DNA from: Plasmopara viticola
Lineage: Eukaryota > Oomycota > Peronosporomycetes > Peronosporales > Peronosporaceae
DNA length: 64,000 bases
Reading direction: 5' to 3'
Assembly (NCBI GenBank): GCA_001695595.3
Contig: MBPM02000122.1
Location: forward strand, 90,702-154,701
Shown: positions 34,741 through 47,606 of the stretch, piece by piece
Numbering within the stretch: the stretch's first letter is position 1
Layout of the letters: every line of letters starts with the position of its first letter
Notes under the pieces: model-generated
What the model saw: the letters and a program-made list of their open reading frames with translations, nothing else
Databases searched by the model: none
Told to the model about the DNA's origin: nothing
Translations under genes and position numbers: made by a program

Positions 34741-36700
34741 ACATCTTCTACTGATTTATATGCTTTGGATTGATGCTGTACTGGTTTTAGCATGACTGCA
34801 TCCTGTACGTCCCTAACAACGTGAATCATCGTTTCGCTCTGAACTTGTTCGGTTTGTGTATGCTTTTTAACTCACGCTCATCCTACTCCACAAAGTGCGT
34901 CGCCTTGACTTGGGGAGCAGCCGAGTAAAGCACGTGATACTTCGTGATGTTCCCAACATACCCGAGGAGCATGCACCAAAGGCTTTTAGGCTCCATCTTG
35001 GTCCTCTTTGGCTTGTCGATTCAAGCGAATCCACGCAATCTAAACACGCGCAGGGTGGCAGTTTCCACAGCGCATTGTTCCAACATGTTCAGCGTGAAAG
35101 TTACTTGAGATCAAAGCTCGTACAGTGTAACGCCTGTGTGCTGCGTGTTTGTGGAAGATTCGGTAGGGTGCACTACCGTGCTCATCGCTTTAGCCCGCCA
35201 GTTCCTTAGGACGCTTTTGTAATGCAACGCACTCCGAGTTTTTTTGAGATGGTACGTTTCATCCGTACTGATACTCCGTTTTGCTGATGGCTATACGGCA
35301 CGGTGCGCTGATATATGAAACCGTAAAAGAAACAGTTTTTCGTCACCTCTTCGTTCACTTACTTCAATCAAATGTCAGACCTGAGGCACATTAGGCGATC
35401 CCCCACTACTTCGCGTAAACCTCATGAATACCTTGATCTTGGCAGCCACCTTGTTTTTCCTTTCAAGAAAAAAAGCCACCACATACCTCGAGCAGCCGTC
35501 CTCAAAAGCAAGGACGAACTTTGCGCCATCATCTTCAAACATTTGTGCGGACAACTCTAACAACACGAGACGCGTTTGATCCTATATGGCTCGGAGATGC
35601 TGCCATTATTTGCGTCTTTTCATGCAGCCTCCACACAAACTTTAGTGCACTTCTTACAGCTGGATGCTGTTTGTGGCACGCTGTGTCTTAGACACAGCAT
35701 ACATGTTGAGGTGCTCCACGCGACCGTGCCACAGCTTCCACTGGCTGTCAGCTTAAGCTTACTAGACAAAGCGTGCTTCGTTTCAGTTGCAATTCAACAC
35801 GTATGCCTTGTTCGTGTTCCCCCAGATGTTACATAAAGAATTTTGAAATTTAACGTTCTGACCGCATCCGCCAGCTATTTCAATAAAGTGAATCTTCTGT
35901 CGACATTGGGGATGTGGATAACGCTCACCATCTTTACACGCTTCTGGCAGGCGTACTACTCCTCAACCTGCCACGGCCATTTTCTTGCCGTTCAAAATCT
36001 TGTACTCGAGCGGTACGATACGGTGTGGGCTGCTGTACCACTGTTTCAAGTCCAATGCAAAGGCCGCAATGGCGTTAAAATCAGCATACCGAACCGGATA
36101 GTCTCGTGCCATGAGTTAGGGTTGGTAGCACCCGAAGCATCCGCCTCGAAAGTCACCAGCGTTTTCTTGAGTAATTCTACTTGAAATCGTTACCCTTGAC
36201 GCCCATAAAACGCTCAGCGCTAGCCGTGATGCACGTTTCGTGGTCGTCTACTTTCTTTCGAGCGCTTAAACACCTTGGACAGCTTCTCCTTGTCCTTGAT
36301 CAGCGTCACCGCTTGGTGTTCCCCTTGATTAATGCTACTAGCTTGTGCTCGCCGGGAAGGCTGCTGAGCAGCACCACAAGCTATCGTGCCTTATCCATTG
36401 GTGCCTCAGGCGTTTGTAGATCAACGATCGACTCGTCAAACGCATCTAGGTGCTTGGCCAAAATTTGCTTGGCCTTTTTTTTACCGCTGAAGCTAGCGTG
36501 TGAATGTGATACAGTTGTGGAGCGTAGTACGACAATAAAGCCTTCTAAGCGTTCGTTCATAGCAAGCGTCTCTGACCGTGGTTTGTTCTTATGCTTGACC
36601 ATTTCCGCATGCACTAGCCAAGGTCATGCGCATGTTGTGCTATCAGTGGAAGTAGATCGCACTAACAAGAAGGCCTTCGAGCTTCTTGAACGCTAATTTG
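34740..36700 (-). mobile_element. Ty1/copia retrotransposon relic
   Basis: Read on the minus strand from right to left: a gag-like fragment at 36614-36180 (including LLSSLPGEHKLVALI), an integrase core fragment at 35566-35375 (GCSRYVVAFFLERKNKVA, where copia has a YSRY-type stretch), and an integrase C-terminal fragment at about 35000-34900 (EPKSLWCMLLGYVGN then KYHVLY, matching the copia 'LGY' signature). Frames are interrupted by many stops and the reverse transcriptase is not visible. No LTR pair was found by eye, so boundaries are approximate. Confidence 0.65.
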
Positions 36701-39700
36701 ATAAATCATACCGGCGAGATGTTCTAGGCAGAGTAAAAGTTGCTGCTGTTAATTTTTGATTTGTTGAGTAAGAAGCTGAAATCTGAAATGAGCAATATGT
36801 CCTTCGATATTTTCTACTGCCCTCCTCCACGTGCTTGTGCAAGCACCACCAGCTTCGATCCTAAACCGCTCGATTAGGATAGCCAATCTTGGAACAGTTC
36901 GAGGTAAACCGGACTAATACGTGGAAGAATGACTGTAAAGCCGGTAAAATACCAATAGCGTTTCTGCGCTCCATTAGATTATATCATCATTCTAGTGGAA
37001 ATTATACTCTAATCGAATATGCTCGGCTTTTATGCAGGTATCCACTGCTATTCCGAATGGTAGAATTACTTTTCAGATCACTAAGACAGCAATCTAGACA
37101 TTTTTTCTGCCTTTATCATCTACAGATGAGATGCATCCTATGATTTAAAGCGGTGTATTAGACCTCCAATTGTGTGCATTTACCGGTGTATTTAAAAATT
37201 AATACAGCGCAGCTTTCCTCCAAAAGCACACGAATGTAAGCAAGGCAAATCAGACCCAGCAAAAAGCTTTGTTATTACTGACCCGTCTTTGACGAGAAAT
37301 CTAACTTGTTTTCTAAGGTATCACTTAAGTGCTAAGGCTTCAAAAGTAACAAACAAAAGACTTATGATATGCCACTAAGAATGTGGCTGCATTTGCGGCT
37401 ATTTTTGCTGGTAAGCAATAAGAACGTGTCACAATTGTAGATAAATGTTAAGTTAGACATAAAATCATTTGGAGATCTTTTAAAGTTCGATGATATCCAC
37501 TCTTTCTCGTCTGCTAGCAAAAATAGATGCTAAAGTTATATCTATGTCACCACCATAGAAAAATCATCAACAAGTAAAGCAGATTTTGCTAAAAAGCAGT
37601 AAATTGGTGTGCGACACCATCGTGTCAGAAAAGTAATAATATCTTATACCATACCCATGAATAACCCTACCATTTTATTCAGTGATACGTACTAGACAGG
37701 GGCCAATAACCCTTATTCCTCAGGCGGCACAATGCCCATGGTGCCATAAGCTTCGGACTACTTTAAGTCGAAGCTTAGGTTCGTGAAGTTTCAGTAGTCC
37801 GCCACTACCGACGGGCTCTAAAAATAGCCATCACATTGGCTGCGGTTTTGATTTTTTGGCAAGCTTGCATACTCAATCACCTACTTAAACATAAAGTCGG
37901 AATAGAAGTCATAAAAAAGTATCTTTCGGCCTAAGCGACTGCTTTTGATGTATGATGTGTATTCAAAGGCTGAGGATATTCTAGGTTTTTGTCGCTTAAT
38001 ACAACATCTCGGTTTGAATCTGCCGGATCTATTCACAGTGACAAAAACTCACAGGCTATTGCCAATCTGTTGTCAGCGTGGGATGCTAGAAGCTATCCGA
38101 GTCGTTTTAAACCCAGATTACACTATAGAGCTTTTTAGGCCAGTGGAACGTCCAGCCCAGTGGACTGTGTCATAGCACAAATATTTCGACCCTCGGCAGC
38201 CGAAGTTACCGCTCTACTTCTTGATAGTGTAATTGATAGAAAACAAAGCCACATATAGCTACAGCTCACCACTTTGATTTAGATATCAACAGAAATTAAT
38301 TCAACAAGCGCATTATTAAGCCAAAGCCAACCATATCGCAAATATAAGAGAAGCTTGAATGAACAAAAGCTTCAATGAAGCAGCAAACAAACTGGTCGTC
38401 GACTGGCTATAATAGTCAAATTCTAAACTAGTAAAGCAGATTGCAAGACTATCTCACTAATAATTGCGGTAAATCAAGTTATAACACTGCAACAGAGAAA
38501 GGTTTTGCTAGCACATTATGAAGCTGAGGCTAAGAAAGCACATATTAAATAAGTTTTTAGTATAAACAAAGTGATCGCCGACTGGCCACAAACGACAGCC
38601 TTCACAAATTATTATAGATTAGAAGATTTACGCTCATAGCTACGATTCACCATTTAAGCTATAGCAGAAAAATCTTAAAAATGCATTATAAAGCCGAAGC
38701 TGATAATAGCTATTAAAGTCACACTTTTGGGTGTTATTGCTCGTCCAATCTGCTTCCTTTTCTTCGACTGCCTAAGTTCGTACCTATTAGACCCTTACAG
38801 TCCCGGGTCAAGCGACAACCCACTTGAGCAGGATGTCGGTCTACACTCTTGATGGAGTATACCGTAATTCTCTCACATGTATAAAAGATCGTTGGCGAGG
38901 GGATAATTGATACAAATAGAGAATCGAACAAATAATCTTTTTAAGGAAACCGTTAAACTGCCGGTACCCTTTTGGTAACCTGCCGGTACCCCTTGATTTT
39001 AGCCAATAAGATTAAACTAAATCCACCATTGGGAGCACTCTATCTCTGTTATTAAACACAGTGTTTTTTCAACCAATTAAAAGATAGAGAAATACCCATC
39101 CGGTACCTTTTGTTGTCAACTGCCTTGTTTTTTAAGAAATAACTCCTACTCACCTCTTCTCAGTATTACTCTTTTCAACATCACTCTTTTCAATATCACT
39201 CTTCTCGCACTCTTCTTCTCTCAATAAACACTATGCAACCCTCTAGAGAGCTCTCGTACAGCACTCTGGAAGAGGCAAAGTCGGCGATTCTCATGCACGC
39301 GCGCGCCCAAGGTTATAAGCTTTGTGTTTGCTGATTATATCTGGTTCATTCCGTTCTGATCGTTCGATTAGAAAAGGTTACACTAAATTTCTACATGACA
39401 CACCCGTAAGGACTGTAATGAAGTTGGCCACCGAGACCTCGAAGCCGCGATAATCGACCTCGGCGTTTTTTCCATAGCTGCGTTGGACACCAAATCAAAT
39501 CAGCAGGTGCATACAAAGCTAACGTGATGCAGGATAAACACATACAGATTTTATTTTGGCTTCGACTGTTAAACACTTGTCCAGCAAAGCAATTGCGAGG
39601 ATTGCACGGCATTTGGTTTACTAGCATCAAGATGATCTACGACAGTAGCGTTGCATTGTCAATAAGCAAGGTATGACAAATTGTCTTTCAACATTGTCTT

Positions 39701-40658
39701 GCCTGGCTGTCTGGGATCCCAAGACGCTTGACTAAGTGGTAGTGTGACAAAGCATTCGCAATGTGTCTGTGATTACTCCAAAAGCGAGACGTGTCGACCT
39801 ACAGCAAATGACGCACATTATTATACAAGGCATGGAGCAATACTACAGATGCCTTGCTTACAATCAGGATGCTGTATAGCGCACTCTACGCTTTACTTTT
39901 TACTATTACAGCACTACCTTTTTTCGTTATCCCCATTCATTTTACACTGAAGTAATACATAGCAAGCCCGTTGTTAATGTTTGATACGAACCCCAGTGCT
40001 TTGCGAACATCAAAGCCTTTAGTACGCAACAAATGAACAATTTTTAGCCGCACTATCTTGAGGACAAAGTGTGTAACATCAAAGATGCTGTGTCACAACG
40101 TAAAGCAGTCATAATCATACTTTTATCGTAATAAAGATGACAATAAAGGCACGTAATTCAAGCTCAAAAATGTTTGAAGGTGCGATTTACAAAGCCACAA
40201 AGTCGACTTTTCTATCGTTTTACAACTCAACAAAACCAGTCCCATGCACACCTCAATCCGAGCTCAGTGGCTAACTGCTCGGACAGATTGCGTTGCTAAA
40301 AACAAAATCGCTCGAATGGCTTCGAAAAAGCAGCAGAAAAAGACATCTTGGAAAAAGCACTGGTGGAGGTGGAGGCTGCCCAATCAGCTTAGAAGATAGA
40401 CAAGATAGCAATTTGACAGTATGACGTACAACAACAACACTAACGTACCCAAATTAAAGGTGAAGCAAAACGACGTTAAAATAGTTTATTTTGCTTTTGA
40501 ATCCGAATCTTACTCTTCTGACTTTGAAGCACTGGGACTACAGATGACGCAGATGTGCTACTAATGAGGGTGTATTCGTTGAAGTCACTGTCACTGTAAC
40601 TTCACTGATGTAACGTTTTACTCGCAATTTGCTGTCATCGCTGAAGGTGTCAAAGAGA
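36700..40658. other. Gene-poor, AT-rich region
   Basis: About 4 kb with short frames only. A 76-codon plus frame at 37945-38175 and a 79-codon minus frame at 39391-39630 have no recognised family. Short direct repeats of 'caacatcactcttttcaata' type occur at 39160-39210. Between 40530 and 40658 the minus-strand frame is the downstream flank of the gypsy insertion. Confidence 0.4.
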
Positions 40659-40663
40659 GTCCA
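40659..40663. repeat. Target site duplication GTCCA, left
   Basis: GTCCA immediately outside the left LTR is identical to the five bases right of the other LTR at 45751-45755. Confidence 0.85.
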
Positions 40664-40853
40664 TGTAGTCTCTTGTGCTGTTCGATGCAAATGCAGTAGT
40701 GTATTACCGTTCCTTATGCCTATTTCTCCAGAGCAACTATTAGGAAGCGGCGGTTCACTGCGACTCATGCCACCAGTCGGTTCGCGTAGATCGAGGCAGG
40801 CGGTCCAAGGTAGCTATGTCTAGAATACTGGTATCTGCCTACATCTGTCCACA
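40664..40853 (-). repeat. 3' LTR of the gypsy element
   Basis: 190 bp, aligned along its length with 45562-45750. It begins TGTGGACAG on the minus strand, directly after the polypurine tract. Confidence 0.88.
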
Positions 40854-40912
40854 CTTCCCCCCAAGACTTGGCTACGCGTCTTCACTCCTATACTTCCCAT
40901 TGTAGTATCGGG

Positions 40913-41428
40913 TCAGTCGCATATCCTCACACGTTCCCATGAATGTTTCCACCAGTTCTGGAGCAGTATCCACGATGCCTTCCATTGCCTCCCATGAATC
41001 TTCTGATCCTTCCAGCCCAATTCTTCCCACCAAAAGCTCCCATTTTTAAGCCGATCAATTGTATCGCCCCCTTTGACGGCTCGAATACCCAAGTTTATAC
41101 CTTGGAGAGACACATGGTGCTTGAGTTCTTCAGTCACTTGTAGCATATCATCGGCATAGTGTTTCAGTCGAATTGCATGGACATCAAATGTTTCCTCGGT
41201 AAGTAGGTGCTTGATCAGAAAACTTGTCGGTTGTTCTTTGACAATATGAAATGGTCTAACCCATCGAACCATAAGCTTCCCCCCTTGCATTCTTGGGTCC
41301 GCTCGTGACCATAGCACGAAATCCCCCACAGTGAACGTACACATCTGGCCCTTCTTTGATGCGCTTTGAATCAGTCGGCGTCTCTCTTTCTCATCAGTCA
41401 CATCTTGATGTAGCGCCATCAAGTTCTG
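40913..41428 (-). pseudogene. Gypsy integrase C-terminus and chromodomain-like tail
   Basis: In the same frame as the integrase above it, separated only by a TGA stop at 41431-41429. It contains FTVGDFVLWSRADPRMQGGK, the usual integrase C-terminal beta module, then a stretch ending ELGWKDQKIHGRQWKASWI that resembles a degenerate chromodomain, as in chromoviruses. Confidence 0.65.
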
Positions 41429-42532
41429 TCATAGCAAATCCAGATCTGATGCATATTTCTCCACATCCCGTATCGCCACTCCGGTTGAGTCCTTGCTTCC
41501 ACTTTGCATCACAATGACTCCAACCACCGGCTCCCACTCCAACCCAGTGAACACCTCGACTGGCGCTTTCCCCGCCAATGATTTCACAGGGGTTTGGTTC
41601 AAATTCGCTTGGATGACTGGTAGCAAATACTCCCAGTTGCGGGTATCAAGCTGGTACTCGAGTAATAGTACTCTTACAACCTGAAGAACTTCTCGGTTGA
41701 CTCTCTCGACCGTTCCATTTAGCCATGGTGTGTACACCGGTTCGAAGCGCTGTGTAGCACCTAGCCGACTGCGTAGATCTTCCATCAGGGTGTTTCGGAA
41801 GTGAGATCCATTGTCGGACACCCATGTCTTCGGTAGTCCAAACCGCTTGTACCAATCAAGTACAGCCGTCGCTGCCAGCAGTCTATTCGCGCTTTCACAG
41901 CACACGAGTTCACAATAGTGGGAGAGGTCATCTTTAAGCACCAGTATATACTTAGCCTTACTGTAACTCTCTCCCATGTATAGGAAATCGATATACAGTA
42001 GCTCATTCCTCTCAGTTGCAGTATGGGTCACATTCCACGGTCGCTGTATGAGCATGTCTCCTTTGACATGCTTGCAGAGCAAGCATCCACTGACAAACTT
42101 GTCCACGTGCGAGCGCAAGCCATCCACAGCAAACTCTGCATCCACGATCGCGTACATCGCGTCTGCACCTATGTGTGCGCGAGGACCACAATGAGCTGCA
42201 ATTAGTATGCGCATCAAAAGGTTTATCGCACTGCCTGGGATCCATATCTTGCCACCCCTCATATAGAGGCCGCTTTCCACAAGTTCCACATTTTTGACTG
42301 GATGATTTTCCGCAGTCTGCACAAAATGAATCTGTTGTTTATCAGGCCAAACGAATTTGTCGTCCTGTAGCGGTCGCAACCGGGATAGCACTGTGACGTC
42401 CTCTACTTGCGCGAGACGAACGCGCACTTCTGCCGCATTGTTTGACTCGGTCGGTGCGGTCCACCTCGACACAATGTCTGCCCACAGATTCTTGGCTTCC
42501 TTAATGTGCTCGATGGAGTACCGTGGATTCAA
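41429..42532 (-). pseudogene. Gypsy integrase
   Basis: 367 codons. Zinc-binding HHCC remnant (HCGPRAHIGAD, then CLLCKH), catalytic core with the first Asp in ELLYIDFLYMG, the second in WVSDNGSHF and the Glu in NGTVERVNRE. The DDE residues are intact, but the downstream stop and upstream stops separate it from the rest of pol. Confidence 0.85.
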
Positions 42533-42539
42533 AATTCTT

Positions 42540-43015
42540 AGTGCCTAACGAAGTAACTTGCCTCTCGTGGTTTTTTCACATCTTCCTTCAGACAGAAGAT
42601 TTGCACGAGGTTCGAGTGGTCGTAATACATTCTGACCCACCTTCTCTCTCCAAAACGTAGTCAAGCGTGACGCATGCGCGAACTTCCAGGTACGCTTCTT
42701 TCTCCACCACTGACTAATGCGCACCGCGAAATATACGCCCTTTGCATACTAAGAGCTCGTGATCCTGGTCAGTCGTGTGACACTCGTCTTTCCAGTGGCG
42801 CACTTGAGTGACGATAATTGCCCAGCCGTAATCTGACGCATCGGTAAACAAACATACCATAGCCGTCTCTTCCGGGAAGTACTGTTTTGCCGATAGAGCA
42901 ATATATTGAGTGTGCTGGTATACGCCGACCGCTCTGGATCAGACCACTGGAGCTGAACTGCGGCTGCCGATCGTCGCGTGCGGCTGCGGTTGGTCAGGGC
43001 TTGGTTCAACTTGGC
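42540..43015 (-). pseudogene. Gypsy RNase H region
   Basis: The minus strand reads DASDYGWAIIVTQV, the RNase H start with the catalytic Asp, near 42850, and YDHSNLVQIF near 42600. Stops and frame changes interrupt it. Confidence 0.65.
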
Positions 43016-44123
43016 TTAGAGTATCTCTGTCACTCGAGCGTAATCAGCAATACTCTCGCGGATCCAATTGCAGGCACAGAGGAAACACTGCAGATCTGCC
43101 GCTGTCTTTGGTAGCGGCAGTGTGGTCAGTGCCGAAAGGCGCTCAGGGTCATGACTGACACCTCCCCCAGTGAAAATCCGTCCACACCACTTCACTTCAA
43201 AGCACAAAAGGACACTCTTAGTCGCGTTGAGCTTTAGGCGGTGTTTCGCCGTGAGCTCATAGAACTCAGTCAGATTGGCTAGGAACGCTTCTTCCGTAGC
43301 CCCGTACACAATAACGTCGTCGATCCATACTAGAGCCCCTTTGAATAGCAGTACTTTGTACACAGTCTGCATCTGATTCTGGAAGTGCAACGCGGAATCG
43401 GTTGCTGCTTGAGGGACTCGAAGCGGCGTGTAGACACCATCATGTGTCATAAAGGAGAAATATTCTTGAGATTCAGGGGCCAATTCCATCTGCCAGAATC
43501 TTTTGAACATATCGAATTTCGCAAATATTTTGCTCTTGCCACAAAATGTAACACCGTTGAAAAATGCAGCATCGTCCCTGCAATGGAGATTGTAAGCTTG
43601 TTCACCTCAATGTAGTTGTTGGTGACTCTGAACTGGTCCTTGCTATCATGCTTTCGGACCGGTACCGTGTTCGAGGCCCAGTGACTTTGATTTTTCTTTT
43701 CACAAACCCGTACTTGAGCAGCTGACCCACATGCTTCTCCAAAAACGCCATCTGCGCAGGCGGATAGCGGCGCGGCCAGCAGCGCACTGGCTTTGCACCT
43801 TCAGTGAGAGTCACCCGTAGCGGTTCCACCAGTGCAGGTTCATCTGGTCCCACCCGTGTTCTCCATAACTCTTTGAACTGCTGGCGCACTGCTATAAGGG
43901 AATTTCTTAACTCAACTGAGTTCTCTTCTTTCAGAAGACCTCGGACGTCATCGCACATGCAGGATACTTCAGCCTCCACCTCCTCGTCTGGGACTTCACC
44001 CAACTCAGGCTCTCTTGGTAGATCATCCCGATTCAACTCGATGCTTGTATTGGCCAGCTGCTCGAAAGCCAGTTTCATGTCAACACCCAACGTCTTCATC
44101 ACGTCATTCCTGAGCAACAGCAT
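43016..44123 (-). pseudogene. Gypsy reverse transcriptase, frameshifted
   Basis: Two frames. 44123-43602 holds the fingers (RRYPPAQMAFLEKHVGQLL). 43510-43016 holds FSFMTHDGVYTPLRVPQA and the catalytic box LVWIDDVIVYG (WIDD in place of the usual YxDD). The frames do not join, so the enzyme is broken between them. Confidence 0.8.
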
Positions 44124-44126
44124 GTC

Positions 44127-44813
44127 CTAGTCGTCTTCAATCACCAAGCACTTCACCTTGTACACATTCACAGGTCCTGCGGACGCTCTTATTTGCAAGT
44201 CCACTTGTACCGTCTTGGTACACACCAGCTGGTGGCCTCCTGTCGCTCTGATCGATACAGGCTTGTCAAGTGCTTTGGTCACCACCGCCTGGCACCGCTC
44301 CTGCAGTCTCTCGACAAGGTGCGCGGGGATAACACTGCTGTCAGCTCCTGTGTCGGGGCATATGGACACCTCCAACACGCCGTTGATCAGTGCTGAGTAT
44401 TCGTGATTTGGCGAAACCTCCTGGGATCGCTTCAGCGGGAACCCCTGGGTCTTCTCTGAGGCTTCATCAGCCTCCACTTCAGCGTTCTCATTCACAGCAG
44501 CACGCTTCACATGCCGTGGACGCTTCTCTCGCTGGGATTTTAAAGCTGCTTCTCTCTCTTCCGGTTTGACTACCGGGCAGTCACAAATCCAATGATCACC
44601 TTTGCAGTGGATACAACCATGGCGGGGTGCAGAGCTATGTCCCACCTCACGTCTGCGTGCACTAATGTCACGATCACTTGAAGCAGCTCCTCGTGCTGCC
44701 GGTAGAGTCGCAGTTTTCAATTCTCGCTGAACTTGCGTAACTCGATTACCCTTTCTGTTGGGTAATATTTTCACGGACTTTTTAGAACCAGTAATACCGA
44801 TTCTGCTGGACAT
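44127..44813 (-). pseudogene. Gypsy gag C-terminus and aspartic protease
   Basis: Zinc-knuckle-like CIHCKGDHWICDC near the start, then an aspartic protease with ICPDTGADSSVI (DTG) and a later GGHQLVC segment. The frame ends just before the reverse transcriptase frame. Confidence 0.75.
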
Positions 44814-45561
44814 TTCTTATCCTCGAACTCTGTTGAAGAACAACTGCTGCAGTTTGGCACGATCAAGAATCAACTGGTACAAGAGCTGATCACTAGTCCT
44901 GATGTTTTTGTATTTGAGCTGCTTCAACATTCCTTGAATCTCTTCCTTCAGCATGGGTGGCATGAGGTTGCCAACATGATTTTGTTTCGCTCCTTAATTC
45001 GGTCCAAATAGTCTGTATCACCTGGCCGCCCCCGACCAAGATTCTCTTGGAACCCGTTGTCTTCACTGATTCTCCCTTACAGCATGTAATACTTGGCAAC
45101 ACGACTCGGCACATCCTCAATTGACAAATCCAATTTCAGTTGCTTGCTGAACAGTACCGACGGAGCGCTAATGTACGTTTCGTTCATCGTTTCACAGCTC
45201 TCCTTGACCATCTCCATGACCTCCTCATCTGAGATGTCTTGCTAGTCTTTCCCGAACTCATATTGGGATAGAAAGTTTAACAGGTTTGAATCAATCGTGC
45301 TGCGGATACCCGCCATCACATTCTCGAATGGCTCATTTGTCCACCTGCAGCGTTCCTTCACACGCTCCTCATATTGCCAGCGCTTCCTACGCCACTGTAC
45401 CAATGCGGCTTGGTCCCATTCCTTCATCTTGGGCGGCGCATATATTCGTATACTGGCTGCGGGACCGACATATCCACGTCTTCTTCCGTCTCTAGTCGAA
45501 TCCGTGACATCTTCAATGCGTGTTTACGCTTCTGCCAAATGCGCGCAACTAAAGTGTACTT
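44814..45561 (-). pseudogene. Gypsy gag remnant and leader
   Basis: Short minus-strand frames (for example 45427-45242) between the 5' LTR and the protease; they look like a decayed gag polyprotein without a recognisable motif. Confidence 0.45.
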
Positions 45562-45750
45562 TGTAGTCTCTTGGGCTGCTCAATACAAATGCAGTAGTGT
45601 ATTACCGTTCGTATGCCTATTTCTCCAGAGCGGCTATTAGAAAGCGGTGGTTCACTGCGACTCATGCCACCAGTCGGTTCGCGTAGACCGAGGCTGGCGG
45701 TCCAAGGAAGCCATGTCTGGAAAACTGGTATCTGCCTACATCTGTCCACA
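45562..45750 (-). repeat. 5' LTR of the gypsy element
   Basis: 189 bp partner of 40664-40853; it begins TGTGGACAG on the minus strand and is followed outward by GTCCA. Confidence 0.88.
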
Positions 45751-45755
45751 GTCCA
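45751..45755. repeat. Target site duplication GTCCA, right
   Basis: Same five bases as 40659-40663. Confidence 0.85.
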
Positions 45756-46260
45756 TGAACGGAAGCGTCTTCGTCTTTAATCCAGTCAAAGCACCCGTCT
45801 TGAGCCAATCAGATCAAAATACCTTTGTAGTTCTTGATTTGCTTTGATACCTTTTTTGGAGCATTGTCGCGACCAAATCGCGTGCTTCATTTCAAACAAG
45901 ACCAGCAAAGTCGATCTTATTTATTTTAAGCAAATCGAACTCAGACAGAAGTTTGTATAGTACACAGCCAAGAGACCAAATGTCCGTAGCAAACCCATAT
46001 AGCTTGCCTTCTAATAGCTGGGGAATCATGTAGAGCGGAGAACCAACTACCGTTGACGTAAAGTCTTGGTCTTCCAAGGCTTGATTGGCTCCAGCTGTTG
46101 ATAGAAGCTGCCTTGCAGTGCCAAAATCACCCACGACAACTCGACCGGATTGAAATCGAATAACATTATCGCTCTTCAGATTGCGATGGACAATGTTATG
46201 CCTGTGCAAGTGGAACACTCCTTTTACAAGTTTAGTAAAGTCAAACGGCATTTTCTTCGA
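45756..46260 (-). pseudogene. Protein kinase pseudogene (C-lobe)
   Basis: Minus-strand frame with kinase motifs: HLHRHNIVHRNLKSDNVI (HRN where an active kinase has HRD), VVVGDFGTARQL (DFG kept), GSPLYMIPQLL (the APE site is lost) and ATDIWSLGCVLYKLL. After a stop at 45892 the same frame continues with NEARDLVATMLQK, a kinase subdomain XI sequence, so the stop is a defect. The N-lobe is not visible. The gypsy element sits just downstream, in the tail of the same relic. Confidence 0.7.
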
Positions 46261-47425
46261 TCATTGACGACACACGCAAATACTGCGCAAGATCTCCACC
46301 ATCTACCCACTATTCATCAGCGCAGCAATTCATAAAATGAACCTTTCGACAATTACCGCTCTTCGACTGAGAGGAAGCTCAAATCTATTAATTTGGTACA
46401 AACACAATCTCGCATAAGAACACCAATTATGCATTGCAACCTTTGATTCGCATTCATTGCTAATCGATCAACCAAGTTGTACATACGTCACCATAAGTGC
46501 CTTGGCCAATTTGCGCGAGTCGCATGAACGTGTCTCGTGATTTAACAGAAAGCTCATCCATCGTTATTGTAGTTGCAGTTAGAAAGTCTAAGCTCATTAA
46601 GCAATCGCTATTCATGGCATGTATTTATTGAAATGCTGTTTTCATCTAATCCTAGCACATTGATAGAAATTTGATTGTACTTTCGAGTTTTTTGTACGGA
46701 ATCAAGGCTGGTCCCTCATCTAGTGAGTGAACACTTTCGCTTTGACTTTGACGATGGCTTGAGAGCTGTGAGTGTCAAAACAAGGGCCAGCGTCGAACAT
46801 TCACACAATAAATTGCTCTATACCGTTCCATGGATGTCCGTGGAGTAACCCGTTGTCTGGGGCTGCGTCGCCAAGACGACGGTAGCTAAATCTGCGAGAG
46901 CTGGGCTCTTGTATTTGAATCAAGTACAAACGGTCTCGAAACTCGTACATCAGTGTCTGCACGAGTCAGCACATTGTGACTCCTCGTTTTATTATACTAA
47001 AACGTACATTTATCTTGTGTGTCAGCGTTTTGCGGCATCGCTCAAACTTGAATAAAGCCGCTTCTTCTAACCGCCACTTCAGCGCACTGACATCATCAAA
47101 CACAAATGTCACTGCACCACCATCTTCTTGATGGGTAAATCTTTTCAAATTGTCAAACAATTATATCCACGTCGCTTCTTTGTTCTCAACCTCTACATTC
47201 GTCCAATTTAGCACTTGAAGCTGTTTGTTGCTTTGACTCGTCGGAAATTTGATATTCTGCGAGCCAAAATCACAAATTTAGCGAAAATGTCAATTACAAG
47301 TGTGCAGTATCACAATGCACAGAGTACCAGTTTGCGCAACTGCTGCGTAATCGTCAGGAGAATTAGCGCTTGCCACGAAACACACGCGATGACCAGCTTT
47401 TAGAAACAATGACGTGAAATGATGG
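46260..47425. other. No intact gene
   Basis: Broken frames only (for example 47160-46966, minus, 64 codons, unrecognised). Possibly more of the kinase-family relics on either side. Confidence 0.4.
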
Positions 47426-47606
47426 ACCATAAAGGCTCCACTCGCTTCTACGCAGTCTTGAACCACCACTACTTGCCGTCAACGAGTCGCCAAGATGATA
47501 CAGGGCTTCATGATCTTGATAATTAACCATAAAGGCTCCACTCGCTTCTACGCAGACTTGAACCACCACTACTTGATGTCAACAAGTCGCCAAGATGATG
47601 CAGGGT
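47426..47606. repeat. Direct repeat of about 80 bp, period about 101 bp
   Basis: The segment beginning 'accataaaggctccactcgc' occurs at about 47426 and again at about 47527, each followed by 'gaaccaccactacttg' and 'cgccaagatgat' with a few differences. Confidence 0.8.

Larger units (their letters stand above)
40664..45750 (-). mobile_element. Ty3/gypsy LTR retrotransposon, complete but inactivated
   Basis: LTRs of 190 and 189 bp (TGTGGACAG...ACTACA on the minus strand) flank a pol region read right to left: gag/protease, reverse transcriptase, RNase H, integrase and a chromodomain-like tail. A purine-rich tract (TTGGGGGGAAG) abuts the 3' LTR at about 40854-40864. The base order right after the 5' LTR (AAGTACACTTTAG) is not a classic TGG primer site. 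The 5-bp target duplication shows one clean insertion. The LTRs differ at roughly 16 of 190 positions by eye, and pol has in-frame stops and shifts, so it is old and dead. Confidence 0.9.

Noticed and set aside
38930..39240. LTR of the copia relic, because of its 'tgccggtacc' motifs
   Set aside because: No second matching copy at the other side of the relic could be found by eye, apart from a short similar motif near 30.53 kb.
41429..41431. Programmed stop readthrough between gypsy integrase and its tail
   Set aside because: The element has other stops and frameshifts and diverged LTRs, so the TGA is most simply a decay mutation.
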